From Fistularia commersonii (lineage: Eukaryota > Chordata > Actinopteri > Syngnathiformes > Fistulariidae): 64,000 bases of DNA. Positions 12,367 to 24,550 of the stretch are shown here, piece after piece. The stretch's first letter is position 1; each line of letters starts with the position of its first letter. The position numbers and the translations under genes are program-made. The stretch is taken from assembly GCA_037954325.1 (NCBI GenBank), contig JBBMNZ010000013.1, positions 5,381,501 to 5,445,500 on the forward strand, in the 5' to 3' direction. The notes under the pieces are model-generated. The model saw only the letters and a list, made by a program, of their open reading frames with translations, was not told the origin of the DNA and ran no database searches.

Positions 12367-14839
12367 CTAATTTAAGAGAGAAAAAAGAAAGAAAGTAACA
12401 ATAGATGGGAGAGCAGTGATTGCAGTTTACTTCATATTTGTGATTGTAGGTTTCACAACAACACATTAACACCACTTTGCCTCTGATTGACTTAATCCAA
12501 GCATTAATTGATGTTCTAAATTATACTAAACTGTTAAAAGACATAAGTGTCTGGCACATGCATATGACCAAGATGTCATAGATTTTGGCCTGACTAGCCA
12601 CACCACACACTCGCCACGGTTCTCCAGTTTAAATCATGAAAATGAATAATTCGGTGACTGATCTTTCTTACTGTTGCACATTATGACATTTAATGCTAAA
12701 GAAGGAATGAAAAGGCGATGTACTTTCAGAGTTGGTCTACTTCCTTTGCAAGATGTATAATTTACTTCTCTCCATGAAGTAAATGAGCAATTTTATTTAT
12801 AGGGATGTGGGTTAACAGAAACTAGATTGTGGAGCTTGATTTTTTTTTTTTTCTATTCAAACTCAGTGTGAAGGAGTTCAAGGTTATTACACTTATAATG
12901 TCTCCCCATTTCCCTGTTGGAAAGAAGACAAGCAACGAGCAGCCAGACAGACACCAGCCGACCACTGAGCTCCCCAGACTTCTACATGACATGTGAACAG
13001 CAGAGGTGGTTGCTATCCCTGCAATGAGGCCAATGACTGATTCTTATTCAAGACCACATCAAAGAATGTGAATTCAGTAGCACTAACAGGGATGTTTGGG
13101 GTCAGGGATGCTAGCTGGGAGATTCAGTCATTTCGGGGCTTATGGGAAGCACCATGGAGAGCAGCAATAAAAGTACAATGTCATTTTGTGACCTGATGTT
13201 GTAAGGATAAAAAGCTGGAGTTATGTGAGCAGAATGAAAGGGTTGCTGTTTTAAAGGTTCCTTTTCATCTTCTATTTAAAAAAAAAAAATCTATATTGTT
13301 TTCTGTTTTTTTTTTTTTTTTTGTTTTTTTTTTTCCAGGAGTTGTTTTATGAAACAGATTACTCAAAATATATGACAGATTTATTTATTCTAGCATGTGT
13401 GTAACTTTGTTTGAGTAATTTCCTGGACACACACAGCCACAGACACACACGCACACACAAATATATATATATGGGTGTGTCAGTGTGTGTGTGTTTGGAT
13501 GTGTATATATTCATATAATCACTTTCTTTTGTGTAATTTGTGCTATGTACAAACAGACAGAGAGATGCTTGTTTTATAATTTTTCCAAAGTAAAAGTGGA
13601 TTTTTTTTTTTTTTTATCTCAAGCAACTAAAAACCATGACATTAATTTTACTGGATCTGAATGTCCTCAGTTACGGGATATCCAACATGAGGCATGAGCA
13701 ATCCAATTTCAACCACAGGCACCTTTCTTGAGTTATAATTTTATGTTAACCATTCAAGTGATTGGCAGATTATATACATTTATGAAACTAGACCCACGCG
13801 ATGCCAGGAATTGGAGGAAATTACTGTTCCCCATTATTTCTCTCTCATTTACCTATTCTACTGTATCTCAACTATGTCTCCCTTTCCTTCTGCTATTGAT
13901 AAACACACATTAGCCAGCACACAAAGCTGTCAGTGCACATAAATCCAGAAAAGCCATTTGTAAGGATAATCAGTGTAAATGACAATGGTAATTTTTTAAA
14001 GGCAATTTGCCACCAATGTCCAGTAAATTTGAACTGACTCTGCTTTATGCTGCCTTGCATGGTACGTCATATATCACCTACATCTACTGCATTTATTGGG
14101 TCAAACGACACTCATAGGACACATCCAGATCCCTCTCATCTGCATGCAATGTTGAAAAATATCCATCAAAGAATATAAATATATTTTTCAAAGCATTCTC
14201 TGAATTGAATAATAATTAAAATGATCCTTTTTCACAATGGACAAAATTTACCAAACAATACATGATTCATAATGAGCTTGGCAAGCAGTCCTATTCCTGC
14301 CAGAAATATTTATATTATAATATGTTTGCATGAACATATGACTTGAATTAATGTCAAAGGACACAAGAGGAATGTTGAAGGACACAAGAGGAATTAAAAA
14401 AATGAATGAGGTAATGATGTCTAAAATATCTCCTTCTTTCACACTCAGGGGAAGACTTACATAACATTTAAGTATATGATTATTCGGGTTGTATCTCACG
14501 TGGAAAATCATTAGCCTTCCACCCGGGAGACGACCATTACAAATCTGTACCTGCAATCCTTCCTCTTTTTCTTTTGTAAAAATACTGTCCACATATGTGT
14601 TAATGAGTGTTAGCTCCCCTCACATTCCCATCTACTTGTTATGCAGTAATGAAGCACATTGTAACATGCTGGGGAGAAACCAGGGAAGCTACTTAGAGAC
14701 GCCTCCGTTGTTTGGATTACAATGTCAGCTCAGTCTGAGAAGGCTTTTCCTCACATCTGCAAACCTGTAGTCTTTGTGACGGATATCACACTAATTTTGG
14801 TTCCAGTCTTTACCACAAAGGATAAAATAAGACATTAAT
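12367..14839. other. Unannotated DNA with simple repeats
   Basis: Contains poly-T tracts (12840-12852, 13305-13335, 13602-13615) and a CA-rich then TA-rich patch at 13427-13472. No gene or transposon was recognised. Confidence 0.5.
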
Positions 14840-15300
14840 CATGAATTTGGTAGTGCCAAAATAGCAATGCTGCCCCCCAGTGCACGCAGCACTTGACAAT
14901 CGGCATCATGTAAATGCGATCTCCGATTTGACAATTCATACCTGCCGGAATAAAGCTGTCACATTGCAGCAGCTGGCGTTTGATTTCAAAACTAAGTGAC
15001 ATAATTTGTTTGTACTTTTTACATCATGCAACAGAGACGTCCTCCAACCTCCGATAGCACTCTTCAGGTATGTCCGTGGAGAAAGAATACAAATAAGCGA
15101 GTGTCGCTGCATGAGTCAGCATGGCCGGGATTTTGCAGCTTTGGAAGTGCGTCTGGCACCCATCCAGGAGCATGTCGTCCCCGCCATTCTTCAAAGAGCA
15201 TTTATATTGCTCGCACTCTTGGCAGGAAGGCCTCTCCAGCAGTTAAAGCTGAGGTGCCTCACAGACTGACGACAATTATGATGGCTATAACATAAAAACT
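14840..15300. other. Candidate conserved noncoding element (GC-balanced island)
   Basis: This stretch is clearly less AT-rich and more complex than its flanks and lacks transposon ends. Two overlapping frames stay open for 87-89 codons (15006-15295) but neither resembles a protein family, and the two frames cannot both be coding. Such islands in gene-poor fish DNA are often developmental enhancers; that is inference from composition only. It includes a weak CTCF-like match near 14869-14882. Confidence 0.25.
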
Positions 15301-17189
15301 GTTATTGGCCTTGTTTGGTGATAGTTATTACAAGTGTATCAAAAACCCACACATTCATCTACGTCAACCCTCCCTCCTCAGGGCTATTTCTGTATACAGG
15401 TGATAATGAATTGGCGATTTTGATGATTTGATGTGTCATAAATATTCAATGGCTCTCTCTGCCCTTGGTTACCTTTGCTGTGAGACGGAGCCTTTGTGGC
15501 GCACAACATAGCGCTTTCACTTCTTACTTGTTGATACAGAATACAGTAGCATTTCTTGGGAGCCATATTCGGAGAGTCATATCACTATGGCAACTCATCC
15601 TTTGAAATTTTGTAAAGGAAAACGATGTAGTTATCTACAGTGCCATACCGATTGATAGGAACCAATCCCAATAGAAGTGTTTAACACAATAAAAGCGTCC
15701 AATTTGAAGAATGATTTATTTGAGGAATAGGCTATCAGACTCAAGAGAAATGTGCTTTTTCATCTAGTAATTGATCATTGACTGAAAGGATGTGCTGCAA
15801 GTGTGTCTATTGTGAAAGTAGAAATTATAACCACACCACTCTATTTAGTTTCTTTTCAGCCAAAAAATGTTTCCACATATGTAAACCACGTTCAATTTGT
15901 GACGGCAGAAAAATATCATATTCAAATATCTACCAATCGATGTGTCACTATCCTTGTTTTTAATTGTTTTTATATTAGAAAACAATCCACCAATCCACAA
16001 AACAATTTCCAAAAGCAAGTTCTTGGTACTCCATTGGATATTGTCAATGAAAAAGAATCTCTGCAGCTTCCTTCTAACCTGGTGCTGGACGTGTTTTTCT
16101 GCAACTCCACGATGTTCAGCCTGACTTAAACTGTGGTTTGTGTTCATGGTTAAAGAAATAATTAGCAGTTAAGGAGCAAAGGGCGACAAGTGATTTGCTA
16201 ATCAGTGACACAGTCAGAAGAAATGGTGTCGTCAAAGCTTTGTCAAACACTGTGTGCCGGAACCAGGGAGAAAGAACAAAAGAACCAAGTTCAATTCTTA
16301 GTTGGTTCCTTATCCTCTCTCTCTCTTTTTCTTTATTCTCATCCGTAGTGTGATTTTGACTGAAAAATAATTGAACTGAAGTTGAACATACTCGCCGGCC
16401 AACAGGGTGTTTGCCACATAACGCCAGTTATATTGTTAGTTTATCAAATTGAAAAATGTTTACTTGCACTGGCACATATGATCTACATTCATAACAACAA
16501 CAAAAAAAAAAAACAAAGTAAAAAATTAGATGATCGGCTTTTAACAGAAAAAGAACACATCAATTGACCATGAAAGCTGTGATCCTGGGTGTTTAAAATG
16601 AATATTAAGTAAGAAAGATAAACATCATCCTCAATAGCAAGGTTGCTGATTTACTGGCAACTGGAAGGTATACAAATTAGCAACCAAACAAGTGGAAAGA
16701 AGGTGTTAAAAAACAGTGATATATTTACGTGAATAAGAAATCATGAATAAGAAAGACAAGAAACATGACAACTGCTGTTATCTTTCAAACTGCCGTAGCT
16801 CCCGGAAGATAGAGATATTTAATGAAGGTGTGTTACCACAGAAACCACTACGTCTCACCTCCTGAGCTGATGTCACCTTCCTCATATGGAGTCTTTTTTA
16901 TTTTTTTTTTTATGATTCTAGCCCACTGAGTTGCGTACAATTTATATTTTTCAAAGATCTCTGACAGTGTGGAGGAGGATTATCTATCATTTCCTCCTTC
17001 TCCATAAGACTAACAAAATACCTGAGGTGTGGTTGTATTGCAGCACTTCTAGAATGGAGGAATAACGTCATTTCTTTTGTGATCTAAATTCCTCTTTTTA
17101 AGACGTAATTCCTCAATTTTTTTTTTTTTTTTAGTTTCAAAGTCATACATTTCTCTGTCTAAAACTTTAGTCTCACATGGCGTCTCCAA
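15301..17189. other. Unannotated AT-rich DNA
   Basis: No gene or confident element. Positions 15638-15715 faintly resemble the terminus of a known fish Tc1-like repeat family (it starts CTACAGTGCC), too weak to call. Confidence 0.45.
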
Positions 17190-17640
17190 CCAAAGGTGCG
17201 CTTTTGCGATAATTATTTCAATTTTTACTGCAGGATGTACCCTCCCACAATTTATGAAGGGGAGGCCAGAGTTTTAAATGCCCAGACTAATAGACTTATG
17301 TTAAAGTCCCTAAGAAGGAAGCAATACTTTGAAGCAATACTTTGTATTTGGCACCGGACACACACTTTGCCAGGCAACAACGACGGACCCCGGCGATGGA
17401 TGACAATTAACAACTCACCCCGGGCTTCACCACAATGTATGAGCCTATTGGCAGATAAACACGGTCTTCTTTTACACCACCCCACCTACCTCTTTGTGAT
17501 GGACCCGGGCCTCACAGCAATGCATCCCTTTTTGTACTCTGTTTGCCAACAGCAATGGAAGGCAGATACAAATAAAGGTGATTTAACTAAAAGAGATGCT
17601 GAGTGATGGCTCCCATTAGTCTGCAATGGAGACCAAAGTC
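17190..17640. other. Candidate conserved noncoding element or unrecognised exon
   Basis: A more GC-balanced segment holding a 136-codon plus-strand frame (17196-17606). A CTGCAG acceptor-like site lies just before GATGTACCC at about 17231. The translation has no recognisable domain, mixed charge and no repeated structure, and no donor or partner exon is evident. The most likely reading is noncoding sequence with a chance frame, possibly conserved. Confidence 0.2.
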
Positions 17641-19244
17641 GTGATCTAACTGAGAAGGATTCCTGACCATTAGCACACTGGCAGCAGCTGTATTGATAGG
17701 ATTTTAATAAGACACTACATTAATGGTTATCATGAGTGAGTGGGTTTATGGTAATGGAAAAAGGCAGAGGAAGGCAAAGGAAGTCTCAAATGTGTTTTCT
17801 GTCAAACCCAGTCTCAGCATCACCGTCGTCGCCGGTGGCTTGTGTATGTACCTTTACTTTTTTTTTCAAAGTGTAACACAAGCTCTCTGTGGCTTGCAAA
17901 GAAAGTGGAGGGAAAAAAAAAAGAAGCTCTTTTTAGCTGCAAAGTGAGTGACAAAACGTGGAAAGGGTGGTGTCAGGGATGTCTCCTGTGTGCGTAGAAG
18001 TCTTAATTTCCCGTTATTAATCAGTTGGACTAATTTTCCCCTTGTTCCATTTTTAACCCTACAGTGTCACTGCCTCCGGTAGCTCTAATTGAAATATTAG
18101 CAGACGTTTAAGTAAATGAAGACAATTTAATCAGTCCCTTCCTCACACTTTCCTCCTTGTCTCTCCTTTTTTGTCTTCTACTTTTCCAAATGTGGGTTCT
18201 TTTGAATATAGAGTCGAACAATACATACACATTGTATTTTTCACAAAGTTAAAAGTAAAATAACAGCTATTTCAGTCTTGGTATTTCATAATAAACACTG
18301 AGGATAAAATGGCAGATTGTCATCAGTTCAGATAGCCAGTTATCAATATGGCTTTCCGGACATGCAGGCTTTGTCCCTTCGTGTAAAAAGACACCTTTGT
18401 TAACATGAGAAAAGATGTGACGCTCAAATATTCATAAACAGAATTTAAAACATTTTCAGAAACAGAAGATGACCTGATGATTCACTGAAGGTATTGATAA
18501 AGATGAAAATCATCTTATTTGAATTTAAACATATTTAATATTGTGGGTTTTTTTTTTGCAATTGCTGCAAAAAGAGAGGCCTGATTACCTCCCCTTTTCC
18601 CCCCTCCCTCCCTTTCTTACTTAATGTGATGTGCAAATAATCTGAAGAAGCAACCGTGTCTTTTTTTTCTACGTAAAGAAAGCACACAAAATGAACATAA
18701 GACTGCAGCCCCACTACACTTTTAATACAGCCAATGAAACCATCTGCACCAGAGGTTTTTAAAGTGTGAAGCATGCCTCCCCAGGGGACCTCCAGGCAGT
18801 TTGAGCCAGGGCTTGGTGAAAAGAAGTGAAAGAATGTTACATTAGTTATCAAAGAGACAAGTCTAAGTGATATGACATGGTTAAAAAGTTAGTTCAGAGA
18901 TACAAATTAATGAATGCCTCAGGACCCTCTTCATTTATTTGATGTAGTGTGATGTTGTGTCAAACAGTAATTATTCTACCTCAGACTAATTGCTATGTGT
19001 CTTCAAAATGAAATAACATAATCATAATGCCCTAGACAGCCAGGAACATACGGAGAATAAGAAAGTAAACATGGGCTATGACTACCAATGGACTCCCTTA
19101 TAGATTAAAGTTGACCGTTGATATATATACATATGTATGTTTTTTTTTTTTTTAAATCACTGATACTTGTGTTTGATTAGATATTTTCAGATATGGTTTT
19201 TGTTAGATTTTTCTGCAGATTGGCGTTCTTGAGACTGAAATAAC
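17641..19244. other. Unannotated AT-rich DNA
   Basis: No gene or element recognised. A pyrimidine-rich stretch (CCCCTTTTCCCCCCTCCCTC) lies at about 18589-18613, and short T-runs are scattered. Confidence 0.5.
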
Positions 19245-19312
19245 AGTTTTAGTCAACAACAATTTTCTTCGGGATAAATAAAGTTGTTCTTATTCTTATT
19301 CTTATTCCTATA
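19245..19312 (+). mobile_element. LINE 3' tail (L2/Rex1-like), plus orientation
   Basis: The sequence CTTCGGGATAAATAAAGTTG followed by repeated TTATTC units is the hallmark 3' end of fish L2/Rex1-type non-LTR retrotransposons. These end in a short microsatellite instead of poly-A. An AATAAA signal lies inside the motif. Only the tail is clear; any 3' UTR upstream has decayed or was never copied because of 5' truncation. Confidence 0.7.
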
Positions 19313-21625
19313 AAAGCCAGCTGCATAAGAAAACAATGGGTTTGACCTATCATTATGCCACTCATGTGAAGAATCTTTGATGTCTGGCAGCCGAATGGAC
19401 AAATCCTGTCTTTAGAGAAAATCCAAATGAGAAAACTTTGCTCATGAACTTTCCAGAAGGCTGGTTATATCTTTTCTGTCTCTTGTATTTCTCTGTATAA
19501 GAGGGTTTAGAAGCAAGAGTTTGTAACAAGGCTTAGAAATCCCTGAAGGTAACAATGTAACTTGATTTTCGCAAAGATTCTTACACACTTTTAGAATACA
19601 TTTAAAATGTGAAATCAGTCAAAGAAGTGATTACATGACAAAAGAGTTACAAAAAAATATAGTTAATACGGAGATAGTTGGATGTTAATATAGAGATAGT
19701 TGGATGTTAATATAAGAAGAAAAAAAACACATACATTTTTATCCCCCTTACTTTTGACCATCGATCATGACACGTTCTGGTGTCAGGAAACAATGAGGTA
19801 CACAATGGACGGCAAAAGGAAACGAAGAGTGCAGTAACTATAGAAAGGTATCACTGGGAGTTGATTGAAACCATCTGTATTTTATTCAAAGCCTTATTAT
19901 ATATCTGATTCTATTGTTATTATTATCAGAATGATTCATAAAGGACAAACTAAACAACAAGTAGGTCCGACAATGGATTTGATTTTATATCTATAATATA
20001 AAACCACGTATGGGGCTGCTTTCACTTCCAAATACAAAATACGTTATACTTCAAGTTACAGTAGTCCCTTAAGATAGTAATGTTGCACTCGCTCCGGCAC
20101 CTGTGTCGTTGAAGTCGTAAAACTGACCCTGAATAAATAAAAACACATCGATGAATAAAAAAGATAACTTGGTTAAGGTTGGCATTGAATTATCAGGATT
20201 TTAATTTTAATTTTTCAAACCATGTAAATGTAAAGAGCACAGTTGAAATGTTAAACATGGCTGGAAAAGTCCTTGTTAGGAAAATCAAAATCAAATTATT
20301 TTTGATTTTGTATGCCTATCTTAAGTAATAGCGGTTTTGTAGACTAAATAGCCAGCATATGATTTAAAGATGTAATAGGTATTTTCATAAAATGACAGTA
20401 GCACCAAATTACTTCATATCTAAAGCACTTGTGCATTGCCTGATTAATAATGAAGGGAATAATGATCTGATCGATTATTGTCTGCTAAAATGCAAAGTAG
20501 CCGACAAAACTATGCTTTGCATAAATAGTGAATAATTCAAAAGCCCTGCAATGAATCCTACATTTACATTATAATAATCATTATTATAATCAGAGGTCCG
20601 GGTGATGCACAGATGCTCAATATACCAACAACAATCTTTTTTTCATCAGTATTCAGTGCTGGATAGGACAACTTGATAGGACAAGTTTTGTAATGGAGAT
20701 TTGACATTTCAGTGCATCGTAAAGTGATGTAATGATTAATATAAACCTAACTACTTTCTTAAATCTGTTTGAGCAATTCGTCCTAGTATTATTTACTTGA
20801 ACTCATCCCATTTTTTTTTTGTTTGATTTTGTTTGCTTTGTGGAAAATTTTGCTTTTCGCTGTTGAAACCCTTATTTCGGATCCAAAGTAGCACGTTGAA
20901 AGAATTAAGTTTGGGAATCCAAAGCTGTGAGTTTTTAAATAAAGATTTAATTTTGCCACACTAGTTTTTTGTTTTATTCTCTCGAGCCAAAAGATGATGA
21001 ATCTGTCTACAAAGTCCAACAATTGGCTCAGCTATAAGATGTCAAAGATATTAATCTACAGTTATTAATTTTTAGATTGATGAAGTTGTTTTGAGAGCTG
21101 AGGTCTACCAGTGTCAAGTTTTACAATGTTAAATCAAGTTAACTTATCCCGGAAATATCACAATGCATCTAAAGGCCAAATTATTTGGAAAATCTTGTCC
21201 CAAAGTGATTTTTATTATGTCCTTGTAGTGTGAACGCAGCTTTGACATAGGTAAATTCCTAAATCTATCAACACTTTTAATTCTTTCCACTTTTTATTTC
21301 AGGTTGAGATTGCCAGTTCTTAACTGCAATGAAGGGATTTTTTTTATCATTTGAAACTAACTATTACATATAGTTTTTGGGCTCTCTGATTTTTTTTATT
21401 TTGCATCTAACAGGGAAAAAAAGTCACCTGTATCATCCAAATCACCAGTTTACCGATAGCTATTCCATATTTAACTCGTTTTGAACATCCACATGGCTAA
21501 TATCATGATAACCCCGCAACTTGATTTGATTATTATTTTGAAATCTAATTTCTCATGTCTTTATTTACTCATTGCAACATAATCTAGGATAAATCATTAT
21601 TGAAACAGGAGATGTTTATTTTCAA
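19313..21625. other. Unannotated AT-rich DNA
   Basis: Holds a two-copy 22-bp tandem duplication (19671-19714) and an 11-bp-arm palindrome of ATTATAATAAT type at 20568-20590. No gene recognised. Confidence 0.5.
19671..19714. repeat. Perfect 22-bp tandem duplication
   Basis: The unit beginning GAGATAGTTGG and ending TTAATATA is present twice back to back with no mismatch, which indicates a recent slippage or repair duplication. Confidence 0.95.
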
Positions 21626-21629
21626 GCTC

Positions 21630-21757
21630 CTTGAAGTAGAGTAAATTGACCCATTGAGTCAAGAGGGTTAAACCCCACACGGGCTCTTTCTGCTGCATGT
21701 TCGTTTTCCTCCTGGTTCTTTGGTTTCCCCCCACAATCCAAAACCAATGCAAGTAGG
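21630..21757 (+). mobile_element. SINE-like repeat, 5' part (split by a hAT insertion)
   Basis: From about 21690 the sequence matches the generic teleost retroposon whose right part reads GCATGTTC..TCCTCC..GGTTTCC..CCACAATCCAAAA. The repeat stops abruptly at AAGTAGG (21751-21757), where the hAT element begins, and resumes at 22363. The 5' border is uncertain; a degraded B-box-like GGTTAAACCCC lies at 21666-21676. I assign it to a tRNA-related SINE-like family from memory of its consensus. Confidence 0.6.
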
Positions 21758-22362
21758 CCGGGGTGTCAAACTCAAATACACAGTGGGCCAAAATTCAAAA
21801 CTGGGACAAAGTCGCGGGCCAACATTGATATTTATTGAAAAAAAATCATCCTCCAGATATAACAATGAACCTTTTCATATGGACCCAAACAAGTTTTGCT
21901 TAAAAACTACAGTTATGGCCAAAAGTTTTGAGAATAACACTTTCACAAAGTCTGTTCTTTCAGGGTTTTTAGGTGTTTGCCAGATGTGTCTGTGGTCATT
22001 CTCCAAACTTTTGGCCATGACTGTAAATATGGAACAAGCATAGCTTAATACTATACAATATGTAACTTAATATTGCACACATGCAAAATCCTGTTTTCTG
22101 CCTAAGTAGCAGGGTGGCAGTATTAGCATAAGGTTGCTATAACTACTGTACATAGAGGGGAGGGCGTTAATGGGTCATGTTATGATTTTTGTGCAAAAAC
22201 ACTAGCAGAAAATTCATGGATTTATTGCTAGAATTAGCGATACATGCACTGTAGACTATACCGGCGGGCCAGCTCCAATAGTCATTTGGAATGGCTTTGC
22301 GGGCAAAATATAACCACAGTGCGGGCCAGATTTGGCCCGCGGGCCAGAGTTTTACACCTATG
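21758..22362. mobile_element. Non-autonomous hAT element inserted in a SINE-like repeat
   Basis: The 605-bp element begins CCGGGGTGTCAAACTC and ends with the inverse GAGTTTTACACCTATG. It carries GCGGGCCAACA, GCGGGCCAG and GGCCCGCGGGCC subterminal motifs at both ends, as hAT elements do. The host SINE-like sequence is duplicated as AAGTAGG on each side (21751-21757 and 22363-22369), matching at least 7 bp of the expected 8-bp target duplication. No transposase frame exists; the 107-codon frame at 21720-22043 merely crosses SINE, hAT and MITE sequence. A Tc1/mariner MITE interrupts it at 21908-22025. Confidence 0.88.
21908..22025. mobile_element. Short Tc1/mariner-type MITE nested in the hAT element
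   Basis: The 118-bp element starts TACAGTTATGGCCAAAAGTT and ends with the near-exact inverse, AACTTTTGGCCATGACTGTA. The tips sit on TA dinucleotides, the Tc1/mariner target. The arms of about 30 bp flank only about 55 bp, so it is non-autonomous and probably internally deleted. Its TATGGCCAAAAGTTTTGAGAA terminus is a motif known from abundant fish Tc1-like elements. Confidence 0.88.
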
Positions 22363-22560
22363 AAGTAGGTTTAATAAGAGACCCCTAATTGCCGAGATGC
22401 GTGGATGAGAGAGTGATCGGTTGTTTGCCTCAACAAATGTTGCCCTGTGATGGAGGGTGCACCCTGCCTCTCACCCAATGGGATAGACTGCTGCCCTCCT
22501 TGAACCCTGACTGCAGGACAAGTTGTTCAGATAATGAATAAATGAAATATATAATTAAGA
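22363..22560 (+). mobile_element. SINE-like repeat, 3' part
   Basis: This continues the repeat cut at 21757. It shows the diagnostic order CCTAATTGCC, then GGTTGTTTG, then TGCCCTGTGATGGA, GGGTGCACCCTGCCTCTC and a GGGATAGACT segment, ending in the ATAATGAATAAATGAA tail. In intact copies these parts read without the intervening 605 bp. Confidence 0.72.
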
Positions 22561-24355
22561 ATTAAGTGTGGTGGTCTTTAACAAAACTTCCTGGTTTGAT
22601 TCCACGCCTATCATCGTGTTCCGCTAAACGCTGAACCCCTAAAGGTGCCTTTGGGCTCATGATTCAACCATGATGGGCTGAATGCAGAATACAAATTTTC
22701 CTCATGTTTTGCTGGAGGTTTAACTGAAGATGAAAAGTAAAAGGATTTTTCTTTGCCTCTCCTCTCGTGCTGTTGTTTCTTAAATTCCCTCCAGCATTCA
22801 TGGCATATTGTGTCTCCCCTGAAAAGACACTCTAATACTGCCCATATAATCCAAGGAAAAGCACGCTAAGCAGGCAAATCACTTGACGCAGTGAACAGGT
22901 AGAGCATTTACAAAATAGCGTGTGAGCAAATTGCTCACTTAGCTTTTGCAGCACGAGATGGGTTTTGTCAAGTTTTTTGGAGGTCTAGTTGTGGCCGTTG
23001 CTGCTGTTACCGAAAGTCAAATACCTGTAATGAAGTAGTGAGAAACAGACACCCAGTGAAAATGTCATTTTTGTGGTAATACGGTAATCCGGTAATTGTA
23101 TTTCTCATTAATGTATTTTTCTTCATTTCAGATGGAGGCCTGATCAATTTATGGACATATTTTCAGGGAAAGCGGTTCATTATACTTTTTTTTCTGGAGA
23201 TAGAGGAATTCAACTTACTCTTGCACTTACAGCGGGACAAAGCTGTCTGAAAAAACAGCATGAAATGGGCTTTGTCTGATTTAAGATTGTACCATGTAAT
23301 TTAATTAACTTGTCTATCTATGTTTTGCAATTTCAGTACAGAGAATATTGATGCATTACATCAATAAGTATTTAAGATAGCTAACCAAGCAAGAAATCAG
23401 GAGGCTTTTTTTTTTCAAAAAGTATGTGCCTTTAACTGTAAAGCACATGAAGAAAGTGGAACAAAAATTGAGGTGAAGCAATCAGCTGATAAATCTTTTT
23501 TTTTTTTTTTTTTTTTCAGTTTCCCTATCAGACGTGAAAGCCTGATAACCACTGCCACCCCTCTTCCCTTGCCCTTCACATCTGTGTGTCTGCACAACTG
23601 CGATAAGCAAATCAATATCCTGTCACTTCTCATTTTTACTGGCCCAATTCTGCTCTCTGCACCTTCCACAAGGTGACAAGCTCTGTCCCATGTTCTGGAC
23701 TGGACAGTCTCAGTCTCCTCTTCTTAGAATACCGTCTCTCAAGCAACTCTGACAGACACTCTCAATGATGTAAACATCTGTGTGTGAACGAAGCCCAGGT
23801 GGGTGTCTAAGGATTGTTGGAATTTTCACTTAAAACTGAAGCTCAGATTATCAGATAATGTTCTCAGGTGTCATCTTGACAGATTATCAATCTCCATTAT
23901 TTACACTTTCAGCGAGACTGCGTTGAAGCCCCGCTAAAAATATTTCCTTGAATGACAACGCACAGCTCCATCAACATGCCTACAAATAGGCTGAATACAT
24001 CTCATTACAGTTCCCCCACAACCTGAAATTAATGTCATCAGACATTAAAAATATAATGGAAAGCAAGGCTAGAACTCTATCAACCTGCTTTTTCATCAAT
24101 AATTTGAAGCTTTTCTGCCTGGAAAATTTATGGATTCCTCAGGGGTCTACAGATTTAACAGTTTAAAAGAGGACATATTCTTCTGATAAGATTCCTAAAA
24201 GTGGAGGGAAATTAAAGAAACGGTTTGTTTGGCTTTGGTATGACTGAAGGCAGCAATGTCTAAAGGACACTGCTCACTGGTAAATAAAGACTAACTGAAC
24301 CTTTAACTCTGAAATACAGTAAACACACATTATCCACCTTATCCAATCGCTTGCC
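22561..24355. other. Unannotated DNA
   Basis: No gene or element recognised. T-runs occur at 23407-23416 and 23497-23517; the latter gives rise to a spurious poly-F/poly-K frame on both strands. Confidence 0.5.
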
Positions 24356-24470
24356 CAAATATCAATTCGATTCAATTCATTTCAATTCAATTCAATTTGA
24401 TTCAATTCAATTGAAAAACTGTCCCTTTATTTGTCCCCTGGGGGCGATTGCGAAATATATATACGTTTTA
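24356..24470 (-). mobile_element. Retroposon 3' tail with degenerate (AATTC)n, minus orientation
   Basis: A run of imperfect AATTC/ATTCA units (24363-24412) is followed by CTTTATTTGTCCCCTGGGGG. Read on the minus strand this is an end of the form CCCCAGGGGACAAATAAAG plus microsatellite, the arrangement of fish non-LTR retrotransposon 3' ends. Only the terminus is recognised. Confidence 0.55.
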
Positions 24471-24496
24471 GATAAATAAAATATATGCAAAAAATT

Positions 24497-24550
24497 TAAA
24501 ATGCTACAATATAGATATGTATACTTATATATCTATATTGTAGTGTTTTA
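24497..24550. repeat. AT-rich palindrome (hairpin-forming)
   Basis: The arms CTACAATATAGATAT (24504-24518) and ATATCTATATTGTAG (24529-24543) are perfect 15-bp inverse copies around a 10-nt loop. Pairing extends outward to 22 bp with two mismatches (TAAAA..TTTTA outer ends). It could be an old MITE, a hairpin-capable fragile site or a chance AT palindrome; no target duplication is obvious. Confidence 0.85.

Noticed and set aside
12242..12475. 77-codon minus-strand frame rich in F, L and S
   Set aside because: It is the translation of the AAAAG microsatellite.
15638..15715. Resemblance to the terminus of a fish Tc1-like repeat (CTACAGTGCC start)
   Set aside because: Only a few short words match and there is no inverted partner, so it could be chance.
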